Assembly (NCBI GenBank): GCA_049606935.1
Contig: JBMYWA010000001.1
Location: 62,001 to 126,000, forward strand
DNA: 64,000 bases
Direction: 5' to 3'
DNA from: CAJXZP01 sp049606935
GTDB lineage: Bacteria; Bacteroidota; Bacteroidia; Flavobacteriales_G; Salibacteraceae
Part shown: positions 1-6,633 of the stretch, piece by piece
Position numbering within the stretch: position 1 is the stretch's first letter
Layout: each line of letters opens with the position of its first letter
The notes under the pieces: model-generated
What the model was told of the DNA's origin: nothing
Seen by the model: only the letters and a program-made list of their open reading frames with translations
Databases searched by the model: none
Position numbers and translations under genes: made by a program

Positions 1-1235
1 TGAACGGTATATCTGGTTTTTTTAATGTTTATGGCTCCATAGTATACCGCAATAGTGTAAAAAGTGGTTTCGGTTGAGCCTTGAAATATAGAGGCCATTT
101 TGGACACAAAATGGTCTGCTCCACTATAACCAAGGTTTAATGATTCGTAATGTTGGTAGGTTTCAAGCATCATTCCTCTGGCCCCTGAACCACTTAAAGG
201 TTTCATAAATGCTGTTGGCAATGCCGGAACAAAATCTGTGTTAATGCCAATAGAGGCAAAGAGCCAACCCATGCCATCAATAACATACTCCATAGTGCCA
301 GATGCTCTAAATACACCAATGGCAACTAGCATTCCAACTAAATAAGGAATTATGGATATGGTAGTTTTAAAGCCCTCTTTTGCACCCTCAATAAAGGACT
401 CATAGACATTCACCTTCTTTTTAAAAGCAAGAATAAAAAAGGTGACAATAATACTTAAGAGGATAAAATTTCCACCCACAGAAGTAACAGTTTCTAGGGA
501 GGCTTTAGGCAATTGCATGAGTCCATAAACGGTAAGTCCTAATATCGAAGTTATCCCAATGAGATAAATAGCCAAGCCGTTTTTTAACAAATTAATTCTT
601 TGATAAATGGAAACGGTAATAAGTCCCACAACTGTAGCAAAGTATGTGGCAATTAGTATTGGAATAAAAACATCGGTAGGGTTTGCTGCTCCAGCTTGTG
701 CTCGATATGCCATAACACTAATGGGTACAATAGTTAACCCCGAGGTGTTAAGTACCAAAAACATTATCATAGAATTGGAGGCTTCCTCTTTATTGGTATT
801 TAACTCTTGGAGTCCGTTCATGGCTTTAAGACCCATTGGGGTTGCAGAGTTATCCAAACCAAGCATATTCGCAGCAAAATTCATCATAATACTACCAGTA
901 ACAGGATGGTTTTTTGGAATCTCGGGGAAAAGTTTTCTGAAAAATGGACTCACCAAAGAACTCAGTTTTTGAACTGAACCTCCATCTTCGCCAATCTTCA
1001 TAAAACCTAACCACAAGGTCATTACCCCCATCAAATAAAGAACAATTCCAATACTTGCATCGGCCATGTCAAAAGTGCTTCGAACCATATCCGAAAATAC
1101 CTGAAGGTCTACTTCCGTAAATACCCAACCCATTGTGGTTTCCAAATAATCTCGAAAAATGTACCCCACAACTCTTATTATCGCAACTATAAATCCGACA
1201 ATAAAAAAACCTATGAAAATGTAATTTAATACCAA
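1..1235 (-). CDS. Nucleoside-recognition (SpmA/SpmB-like fused) membrane protein, 3' end outside window
   Basis: An open frame of 411 codons runs from 1235 to the left edge with no stop or frameshift. The translation is very hydrophobic. It has two similar halves with gate-like motifs: an N-D-Q-type stretch near MNFAANMLGLDNSATPMG in the first half, and a GARGMM/SGADHF region in the second. This matches the fused SpmA-SpmB nucleoside-recognition proteins of Bacteroidota, whose transported substrate is unproven. The start is TTG at 1235 (translation MVLNYIFIGF), because an in-frame TAG lies one codon upstream and relatives begin MVLNYIW. The first in-frame ATG would delete a membrane helix. 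Family assignment is from recognition. The C-terminus is not visible. Confidence 0.82.
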   Translation of the reverse strand, partial: MVLNYIFIGFFIVGFIVAIIRVVGYIFRDYLETTMGWVFTEVDLQVFSDMVRSTFDMADASIGIVLYLMGVMTLWLGFMKIGEDGGSVQKLSSLVSPFFRKLFPEIPKNHPVTGSIMMNFAANMLGLDNSATPMGLKAMNGLQELNTNKEEASNSMIMFLVLNTSGLTIVPISVMAYRAQAGAANPTDVFIPILIATYFATVVGLITVSIYQRINLLKNGLAIYLIGITSILGLTVYGLMQLPKASLETVTSVGGNFILLSIIVTFFILAFKKKVNVYESFIEGAKEGFKTTISIIPYLVGMLVAIGVFRASGTMEYVIDGMGWLFASIGINTDFVPALPTAFMKPLSGSGARGMMLETYQHYESLNLGYSGADHFVSKMASIFQGSTETTFYTIAVYYGAINIKKTRYTV

Positions 1236-1345
1236 CTGCTAAAACGTTAAATAAGTATTTGACCAAATTAAGAGCTAAGTTGAAAATGATGGTATTTATT
1301 ACCGCTTTATTTCAACAGATGGGTATTAGAAACTCCATTTGTAAC

Positions 1346-1960
1346 TTAATCGTATTTATATATGGAGGGCAGACTTAGTTCAAACCTTACAACAATCAAT
1401 CTAGACAGAATGATAAACGAAATTGGGATAATTTTTACCCACACTAATGAAATCTCAGTGAACCTTAGGTAATAAAAAATTAAACCACCAAAAATACTGA
1501 TGGTGGCATAAATTTCTTTCCTAAAAATTATTGGAATTCTATGTACTAGAATATCACGAGTAATTCCACCAAATGTTCCAGTAATGGTGCCAATAATTGC
1601 ACAATAAATAGCGTCTAACCCTTGAGAAATACCTATTTCTACTCCAAGAATTGTAAAGAAACCCAATCCCACGGCATCAAATAGCATCAATGGTCGGTAG
1701 ATAAATTTTTGCTTGGATTTGAAAACAATGGTAAAAATTGTGCCGAATAATATAACATATACTAGCTTGGGGTCTTGTAACCAAAAAACCTCTCGGTTGG
1801 GTAGTAGAACATCTCTTATGGTTCCACCCCCTATGGCTGTTACAAAAGCAATTATTAGTATTCCAAAACCATCAAATTTTTTCTTTATTGCGGTTAGAGC
1901 TCCTGAAATGGCTAAGGCAAATGACCCTATTATTTCGATATATTCAAACAGTTCGTTCAT
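1346..1960 (-). CDS. Trimeric intracellular cation (TRIC) channel family protein, UPF0126/YadS-like
   Basis: This 204-residue protein has about seven membrane helices arranged as an internal repeat. Each half carries the family glycine motif: GGGTIRD at residues 44-50 and GGITRD at 131-136. Bacterial TRIC homologues form homotrimeric cation (K+/Na+) channels in the inner membrane, and their physiological role is poorly known. Length is normal for the family. A TACATTTG box lies 18 bp before the ATG. The gene is divergent from the lipoprotein at 2063 and appears to be a single-gene unit. Confidence 0.85.
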   Translation of the reverse strand: MNELFEYIEIIGSFALAISGALTAIKKKFDGFGILIIAFVTAIGGGTIRDVLLPNREVFWLQDPKLVYVILFGTIFTIVFKSKQKFIYRPLMLFDAVGLGFFTILGVEIGISQGLDAIYCAIIGTITGTFGGITRDILVHRIPIIFRKEIYATISIFGGLIFYYLRFTEISLVWVKIIPISFIILSRLIVVRFELSLPSIYKYD

Positions 1961-1978
1961 TGATTGTAAAAATGGCTA

Positions 1979-1986
1979 CAAATGTA
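1979..1986 (-). promoter_or_regulatory. -7 element TACATTTG for the TRIC gene
   Basis: This is a perfect match to the Bacteroidota TAnnTTTG -7 consensus, 18 bp upstream of the ATG at 1960. No clear -33 TTG was found at the ideal spacing. Confidence 0.6.
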
Positions 1987-2062
1987 CTAATGATAAATTT
2001 TTGAAAATAAGAGTATGCCAGCCCAAATTATATTTAGATATTTGCGGCTTAATATCTTTACT

Positions 2063-2527
2063 ATGAAATTGTTAAAAAGTGTATTGTCGTTATCAGTACT
2101 TGTAGGTGGTCTGACGTTTTTGGGGAGTTGTGATAAAACTACCGATGAAATAATAGAAGATATTACCCCTGCAGTAACTGCAAGTGTTGACGGAAATCCT
2201 TTTTCAACCGAAATTGCCGCTGGACTGCATACCACATTATTATTAATAACGGCAACTAAAGATAAGGAATCTATTGTGTTATCTTTACCTGCAAAAGATG
2301 TTGGAGTTTATCCGGTAGATATCTTAACTACCAACGCTTCTTATTTGCCAGTTTTAGATAGTTTGAATTCAGCATATATAGCGTATGAAGGACAGATTGA
2401 AATTACTTCAATAAATACTTTACGTACTCAAATTCAAGGAAAGTTTTATTTCAAAGCTGCTAACCCAAATACCCTGGATACATTGTCAGTTACAGATGGT
2501 ATATTGAAAAACATACCTATTAAATAG
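2063..2527 (+). CDS. Small predicted lipoprotein of unknown function
   Basis: This 154-residue protein begins with a lipoprotein signal peptide and lipobox LGSC (modified Cys at 23), followed by acidic residues and then a beta-rich domain with threonine- and serine-rich strands. It resembles the short DUF6252-like lipoproteins of Flavobacteriales, but I cannot assign a family firmly. The ATG at 2063 was chosen because it opens the signal peptide. An upstream in-frame ATG at 2015 would place 16 charged/polar residues before it. It converges on the threonylcarbamoyl-AMP synthase gene with a 10-bp gap and no obvious terminator. Confidence 0.75.
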   Translation: MKLLKSVLSLSVLVGGLTFLGSCDKTTDEIIEDITPAVTASVDGNPFSTEIAAGLHTTLLLITATKDKESIVLSLPAKDVGVYPVDILTTNASYLPVLDSLNSAYIAYEGQIEITSINTLRTQIQGKFYFKAANPNTLDTLSVTDGILKNIPIK

Positions 2528-2537
2528 TACCAAAAGG

Positions 2538-3158
2538 TTACCCTTTAAATTCGCCTAATCCTTGGCGAATTACTTCAAATGATTCATTTTCTACAGCCAC
2601 TACTGTAGACGCGATGTTGTTACCATATCCACCATCAATTACAATATCTACCTGATCTTTAAATCGTTCAAAGATCATTTCTGGATCCATGGTATATTCA
2701 ATAAGTTCATCTAAATCTATTACAGATGTGGTAACAATAGGGTTTCCTAGTTCTTCCACAATGTTTCTAGGTATTTTATTGTCTGGAACTCTAATGCCAA
2801 CTTCCTTTTTTTTGGTATTAAAGACCTTAGGCACATTATTATTTGCCGGTAAAATGAAAGTGAATGCTCCGGGCAAGGATTTTTTTAATACCCTAAACAC
2901 AGAATTTGGAATAGGTTTAACAAATACAGCAAGGTGACTTAAGTTATGACATACTATGGAAAGGTTGGCTTTTTTTGCTTTCGCTCCCTTTATTTGAGCT
3001 ACTCTTTCAATAGCCTTGGCATTATTAATATCACAACCCACTCCATATACAGTATCTGTAGGGTAAATAATTACCGCGCCATTTTTTAGTGCCTTCGCAA
3101 TTTCTGAAACTGTTTTAGAATCTGGTTTGTCTGGATTTAATCGGATGTATTTTGCCAT
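2538..3158 (-). CDS. tsaC: L-threonylcarbamoyladenylate synthase (YrdC/TsaC-type)
   Basis: This 206-residue enzyme makes threonylcarbamoyl-AMP from threonine, bicarbonate and ATP, the first step of t6A37 formation on ANN-decoding tRNAs in the cytoplasm. The signature YPTDTVYGVGCD occupies residues 32-43, followed by the basic KGAKAKKANLS segment that replaces the usual KxR...KP nucleotide-binding patch. The length corresponds to the YrdC domain alone, without the Sua5 C-terminal domain. It has its own TACCTTTG promoter although a same-strand gene ends just upstream (stop at 3185). Confidence 0.9.
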   Translation of the reverse strand: MAKYIRLNPDKPDSKTVSEIAKALKNGAVIIYPTDTVYGVGCDINNAKAIERVAQIKGAKAKKANLSIVCHNLSHLAVFVKPIPNSVFRVLKKSLPGAFTFILPANNNVPKVFNTKKKEVGIRVPDNKIPRNIVEELGNPIVTTSVIDLDELIEYTMDPEMIFERFKDQVDIVIDGGYGNNIASTVVAVENESFEVIRQGLGEFKG

Positions 3159-3174
3159 AACAATAATTTGTAGG

Positions 3175-3182
3175 CAAAGGTA
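3175..3182 (-). promoter_or_regulatory. -7 element TACCTTTG for the YrdC gene
   Basis: A perfect TAnnTTTG match 16 bp upstream of the ATG at 3158, placed between the upstream gene's stop codon and this start. It suggests independent transcription. Confidence 0.6.
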
Positions 3183-3184
3183 TT

Positions 3185-4690
3185 TTACTTTTCGTAAGAA
3201 CCTAAGTCTGGGGTTAGATCTCTAGACTCTCCTTTTAGATCCAATACCAATGTGTCCATTAAAATAAAGCTTCCCTCATCAATTGCTCGAGAAGAATCAT
3301 TAAGCAGAAATTCATTATTGTAAGGATCTGTAAACAACGGATCGTAATTAACAGAAGAATTTGGCTTACTTGGATTTTGTATAATATGATTGAACTTTCC
3401 GTTTAGTCCGGGGTCTAAAGTGTCTTTCAATGTTTTTAAAACACAATGATCAAATAAATAATCAAATCCAGAAGCGGTAGTTGAGTCGGTCAAGATTTCT
3501 TCTTCAATGGTCCCATAAATTATGCTGTTTTCAAATTTTGCAGAGAAATCACCTGCTACTTCTAACCTAGAGCCATCAGTGGTAGGGAGATAGAAGTAGT
3601 TACTTAATAATAAGGATTCATCAGATCGACTACCTGAAGAATAGTTGGCTATAGTAGAGTGCAAGAAATGGTGAGTACCGGCTCCTTGTAATGCCACTAA
3701 AACATTACCCGAATTGGTTATTAAGGTATTGTCGGCAATAATATTATGGTTTCTTACCAACAAACCTAAACCACCAGAGTTTTTGATTACCGTGTTGTAA
3801 AGTTTCACAGAATTAGTAGCTAGTTCTGGAACTCCATCTAAATAAAACTCCTCCGCTTGTATTCCAATAAAGGCATTTTTAATAATGGCATTATTTATTT
3901 GATGGTCGTTGGGACCTTCATTCAGAAAAATTCTATCCCATTGCCCTGGAATATCATCAAACCCGGATTCTAGCCTAGTACCTTGAAAAACAACTTCGTT
4001 GCCTAATTCTCCATTCACATTTAATGTAGAGCCTCTATAAGCCCACATACCCGATTGATCGTAGAAGTGTAATTGCGTTCCGGCCGGAATATTTAATGTG
4101 ATCGCAGAATCAATCATTAAAAAACCAAAAATTACATGTGGCTTATCATTGGGTAGGTCAATTACAGGCCCTCCAATTGGGAAATAATCTGGGTAGTCGG
4201 TTATGTGAGAAATAGGAGGGAGTCCATTAATAAATAAATTAGGTTTATAGTAATAAGCATTTTGTCCCCATGCAGATAAAATTACAGATTGGGTGTTTCC
4301 ATTTGTTTTAAACTCAACTTCATCAAATATGACGAATGGATTGTTTTGCGTATTAGGATCTACTGTTACCTCTGCAAAAACAAACATGCTGTCTTGTCCT
4401 TTTATTTCTATGTCGGTTGCATCTCCAGGCTGTCCATTTACGTTAATTCTAAAATTGGAAAGATTTCCACCTTTAATTTTTATGGAGGATATTACAACAT
4501 TTTCTGTATTTCTGTTATACACCATAAACCGCTTGGTAGTAGAACCCAAAGAGGTAAACACCGTATCAAATTTTAAGGTATCAATGCTAAATTGTAATCG
4601 TGCATTAGGGTCATCGGTTATAACATCCTTTTTACAAGAGTTGAATCCTATAAGACCGATAATAAAAATAAGGAAAGATATTTTCTTCAT
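3185..4690 (-). CDS. Lipoprotein with right-handed parallel beta-helix, choice-of-anchor-Q-like end
   Basis: This 501-residue protein has a signal peptide with Cys at 19 (GFNSC followed by KKD), so it is a predicted lipoprotein. Residues of roughly 40-140 look like an Ig-like/abnormal-spindle-type domain, with repeated short-sidechain strands and a TVDP element. From about 150 onward, asparagine-rich rungs (NTVIKNSG, NTLITNSG) indicate a parallel beta-helix. The tail LDLKGESRDLTPDLGSYE is the typical end of choice-of-anchor-Q proteins. No catalytic residues can be named. Relatives are cell-surface proteins of unknown ligand. It is probably a single-gene unit. Confidence 0.78.
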   Translation of the reverse strand: MKKISFLIFIIGLIGFNSCKKDVITDDPNARLQFSIDTLKFDTVFTSLGSTTKRFMVYNRNTENVVISSIKIKGGNLSNFRINVNGQPGDATDIEIKGQDSMFVFAEVTVDPNTQNNPFVIFDEVEFKTNGNTQSVILSAWGQNAYYYKPNLFINGLPPISHITDYPDYFPIGGPVIDLPNDKPHVIFGFLMIDSAITLNIPAGTQLHFYDQSGMWAYRGSTLNVNGELGNEVVFQGTRLESGFDDIPGQWDRIFLNEGPNDHQINNAIIKNAFIGIQAEEFYLDGVPELATNSVKLYNTVIKNSGGLGLLVRNHNIIADNTLITNSGNVLVALQGAGTHHFLHSTIANYSSGSRSDESLLLSNYFYLPTTDGSRLEVAGDFSAKFENSIIYGTIEEEILTDSTTASGFDYLFDHCVLKTLKDTLDPGLNGKFNHIIQNPSKPNSSVNYDPLFTDPYNNEFLLNDSSRAIDEGSFILMDTLVLDLKGESRDLTPDLGSYEK

Positions 4691-4703
4691 AATTTTGCAA
4701 AGG

Positions 4704-4711
4704 CAAAAATA
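4704..4711 (-). promoter_or_regulatory. -7 element TATTTTTG for the beta-helix lipoprotein
   Basis: A perfect TAnnTTTG match 13 bp upstream of the ATG at 4690. No ideal -33 partner is visible. Confidence 0.55.
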
Positions 4712-4840
4712 ACAACGACTTCAATACGGCATACTATCGAATTTATTGTTTTACCAAAGAAATATGTGATTATTCACAAAATGGTGTAAATAAGTCAAGT
4801 AAAGAATTAAATAAAAACTAGCTTATCAAATTCATTTAAG

Positions 4841-4848
4841 TATATTTG
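4841..4848 (+). promoter_or_regulatory. -7 element TATATTTG for rpmE2
   Basis: A perfect TAnnTTTG box 75 bp upstream of the L31 ATG. The implied transcript start near 4855 leaves a leader of about 70 nt, long for this window, which contains a hairpin (4856-4896). Confidence 0.6.
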
Positions 4849-4855
4849 CAGCCCG

Positions 4856-4896
4856 AAATTAAGTTGACTTTACCAATCAACATAATGGGTTAATTT
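4856..4896 (+). promoter_or_regulatory. Candidate L31 leader hairpin
   Basis: AAATTAA (4856-4862) pairs perfectly with TTAATTT (4890-4896). Stacked inside, GTTGA (4863-4867) pairs with TCAAC (4877-4881), giving about 12 bp with a one-sided bulge at 4882-4889. It sits at the predicted 5' end of the L31 mRNA. Ribosomal-protein leaders that bind their own product are known in other phyla. Autoregulation here is only inference. Confidence 0.35.
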
Positions 4897-4923
4897 TAAG
4901 AATAGAATAAAAATTTATACAAG

Positions 4924-5181
4924 ATGAAAAAAGATATTCATCCAACGGAGTACAGATTAGTAGTGTTTAAAGACATGACCACTGAAGATACTTTTTTAGG
5001 TAGAACCACTGCAAATACAAAAGATACAATTGTATGGGAAGATGGTAACGAATACCCATTAGTGAAATTAGAGATTTCTGATAAATCTCATCCATTCTAT
5101 ACTGGTAAAAATCAATTGGTTGATACAGCTGGTAGAATTGATAAATTCAAAACGAAATACGCAAAATTCAACAAAAAATAA
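4924..5181 (+). CDS. rpmE2: Type-B 50S ribosomal protein L31
   Basis: This 85-residue protein is the zinc-independent type-B form of L31. It begins MKKDIHP, contains the family pattern DKSHPFYTG near residues 55-63, and ends in a basic FKTKYAKF segment. It lacks the CxxC zinc ligands of type A. L31 bridges the 50S central protuberance and the 30S head. The gene stands alone between its own promoter and a strong terminator, preceded by a structured leader of about 70 nt. Confidence 0.97.
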   Translation: MKKDIHPTEYRLVVFKDMTTEDTFLGRTTANTKDTIVWEDGNEYPLVKLEISDKSHPFYTGKNQLVDTAGRIDKFKTKYAKFNKK

Positions 5182-5200
5182 GAATTTGCTTTCAATATTT

Positions 5201-5235
5201 AAAACTCCTACTGGAAACAGTGGGAGTTTTTTTTT
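5201..5235 (+). terminator. Rho-independent terminator of rpmE2
   Basis: A 13-bp stem (5201-5213 with 5218-5230, one G-T pair) closes a GAAA tetraloop and runs into a T-tract to 5235. It lies 20 bp after the L31 stop codon. Confidence 0.9.
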
Positions 5236-5299
5236 GCCCTAATTACAATTTAGCAGCTCAAATCATGTGTTCTATATGTATGGTATGACTGTGCTGATT

Positions 5300-5307
5300 T
5301 ACATTTG
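5300..5307 (+). promoter_or_regulatory. -7 element TACATTTG for the GlmU-like gene
   Basis: A perfect TAnnTTTG match ending 13 bp before the ATG at 5321. The implied leader is very short. Confidence 0.6.
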
Positions 5308-5320
5308 AAAAAAAATAACC

Positions 5321-6514
5321 ATGAATATTATTTTATTTGATGGCAAATCCCGTCAAAAGTTACTTCCATTAACATACACACGTCCGGTTGGAAATTTACG
5401 AATTGGAATTTTAACCATTAATGAAAAATGGGAAAAATGCTTGAATGCCGTTGTATCTTACGAAACAGAATCTTATTTAACTAAAAAATTCCCTAGAAAA
5501 ATCACATCAAATAATTTTTTAATTAACGGTGGTTTGTGCCCTGACGGTAAGGTTGAGTCGGCCATTTCTTCATTAAAACAAGGAGAAATGCTTGTAAAGG
5601 ATGAGGTGATATTAGCAGCTCATATTTTAGAAGGTGATTTACTTACATTAACTGATTTTAATTCATTTGTACCATTAAACAAAATTCAATATTCAGAGGA
5701 GGTTTTGATAGTAGAACATCCCTGGGATATTTTTTCAAAAAATGCAGAAGCCTTAGAATTAGATTTTAATGCCATTACCAAGGATAGAATTTCTCAACCA
5801 ATCTCAGAATCTAATACCATTATTGGAGATAGAATTTTTTTGGAAAAGGGAGCAAAAGTGGAGGCTTCAATTTTAAACTCCAATTCTGGAGCTATTTATA
5901 TTGGTAAAGATGCCGAAATAATGGAGGGTAGTATGGTTAGAGGAGGATTAGCTCTTTGCGATCATGCAGGTTTAAAAATGGGTGCAAAAATTTATGGTGC
6001 TACCACCATTGGGCCACATAGTAAAGCAGGTGGCGAAATTAGCAATTCGGTAATTTACGGATTTTCTAATAAGGGGCATGACGGGTTTATTGGTAATACG
6101 GTAATTGGTGAATGGTGCAATTTAGGGGCCGATACCAATACGTCTAACCTTAAAAATAATTACGCCAAAGTAAAGTTATGGAGTTATGAAACCGGTAGGT
6201 TTTTCAATACCGAATTACAGTTCTGCGGACTCATAATGGGAGATCACTCAAAAAGTGGAATTAACACAATGTTCAATACAGGTACAGTAGTTGGCGTAAG
6301 TGCAAATATCTACGGAGGCGGATTTCCGCGTAATTTTATTCCTTCTTTTGCATGGGGAGGTGCCGCTGGTATGATGGAATTCAGATATAACAAGGCTGCT
6401 GAAGTAGCAGATGCTATGATGAGTCGGAGAGGTTTAAGTTACGATGAGATGGAACAAGGAATCATTAAAGAAGTGTACGAAATGACTGCCATTTATCGTA
6501 AGAATTTAAAATAA
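5321..6514 (+). CDS. GlmU-family putative sugar nucleotidyltransferase
   Basis: This 397-residue protein belongs to the Bacteroidota GlmU-like family. The N-terminal third resembles a nucleotidyltransferase fold, with the conserved opening FDGKSRQKLLPLTYTRP, but it lacks the classical GxGTRM loop. The C-terminal half (about 165-350) is a left-handed beta-helix of hexapeptide repeats (for example GDRIFLEKGAKVEAS and GAKIYGATTIGPHSKAGG), as in acyl/acetyltransferases. Its likely role is sugar activation for cell-wall or glycan synthesis, but substrate and reaction are unproven. It follows rpmE2 with its own promoter. lon lies 119 bp downstream. Confidence 0.85.
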   Translation: MNIILFDGKSRQKLLPLTYTRPVGNLRIGILTINEKWEKCLNAVVSYETESYLTKKFPRKITSNNFLINGGLCPDGKVESAISSLKQGEMLVKDEVILAAHILEGDLLTLTDFNSFVPLNKIQYSEEVLIVEHPWDIFSKNAEALELDFNAITKDRISQPISESNTIIGDRIFLEKGAKVEASILNSNSGAIYIGKDAEIMEGSMVRGGLALCDHAGLKMGAKIYGATTIGPHSKAGGEISNSVIYGFSNKGHDGFIGNTVIGEWCNLGADTNTSNLKNNYAKVKLWSYETGRFFNTELQFCGLIMGDHSKSGINTMFNTGTVVGVSANIYGGGFPRNFIPSFAWGGAAGMMEFRYNKAAEVADAMMSRRGLSYDEMEQGIIKEVYEMTAIYRKNLK

Positions 6515-6633
6515 GTCGGACATTTTTACCGAATTTAATTCTTAGTAATTGCCATAATTTGATTGGCACTGGAATTGATTAACCCAAATCCCCACATCAT
6601 TTAGTTAGTGTTGTGGATTTTAAGAAAACACAC

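Noticed and set aside
607..972. Plus-strand open frame of 121 residues
   Set aside because: It lies antisense inside the SpmA/SpmB-like gene, whose minus-strand frame is continuous and family-like.
4885..4893. Two-codon ATG GGT TAA upstream of L31 as a leader peptide
   Set aside because: It is too short to carry attenuation and lies within the predicted hairpin; chance occurrence is likely.
6613..6633. GTG start for lon
   Set aside because: It overlaps a near-consensus -7 box, and the ATG at 6634 gives a normal N-terminus.
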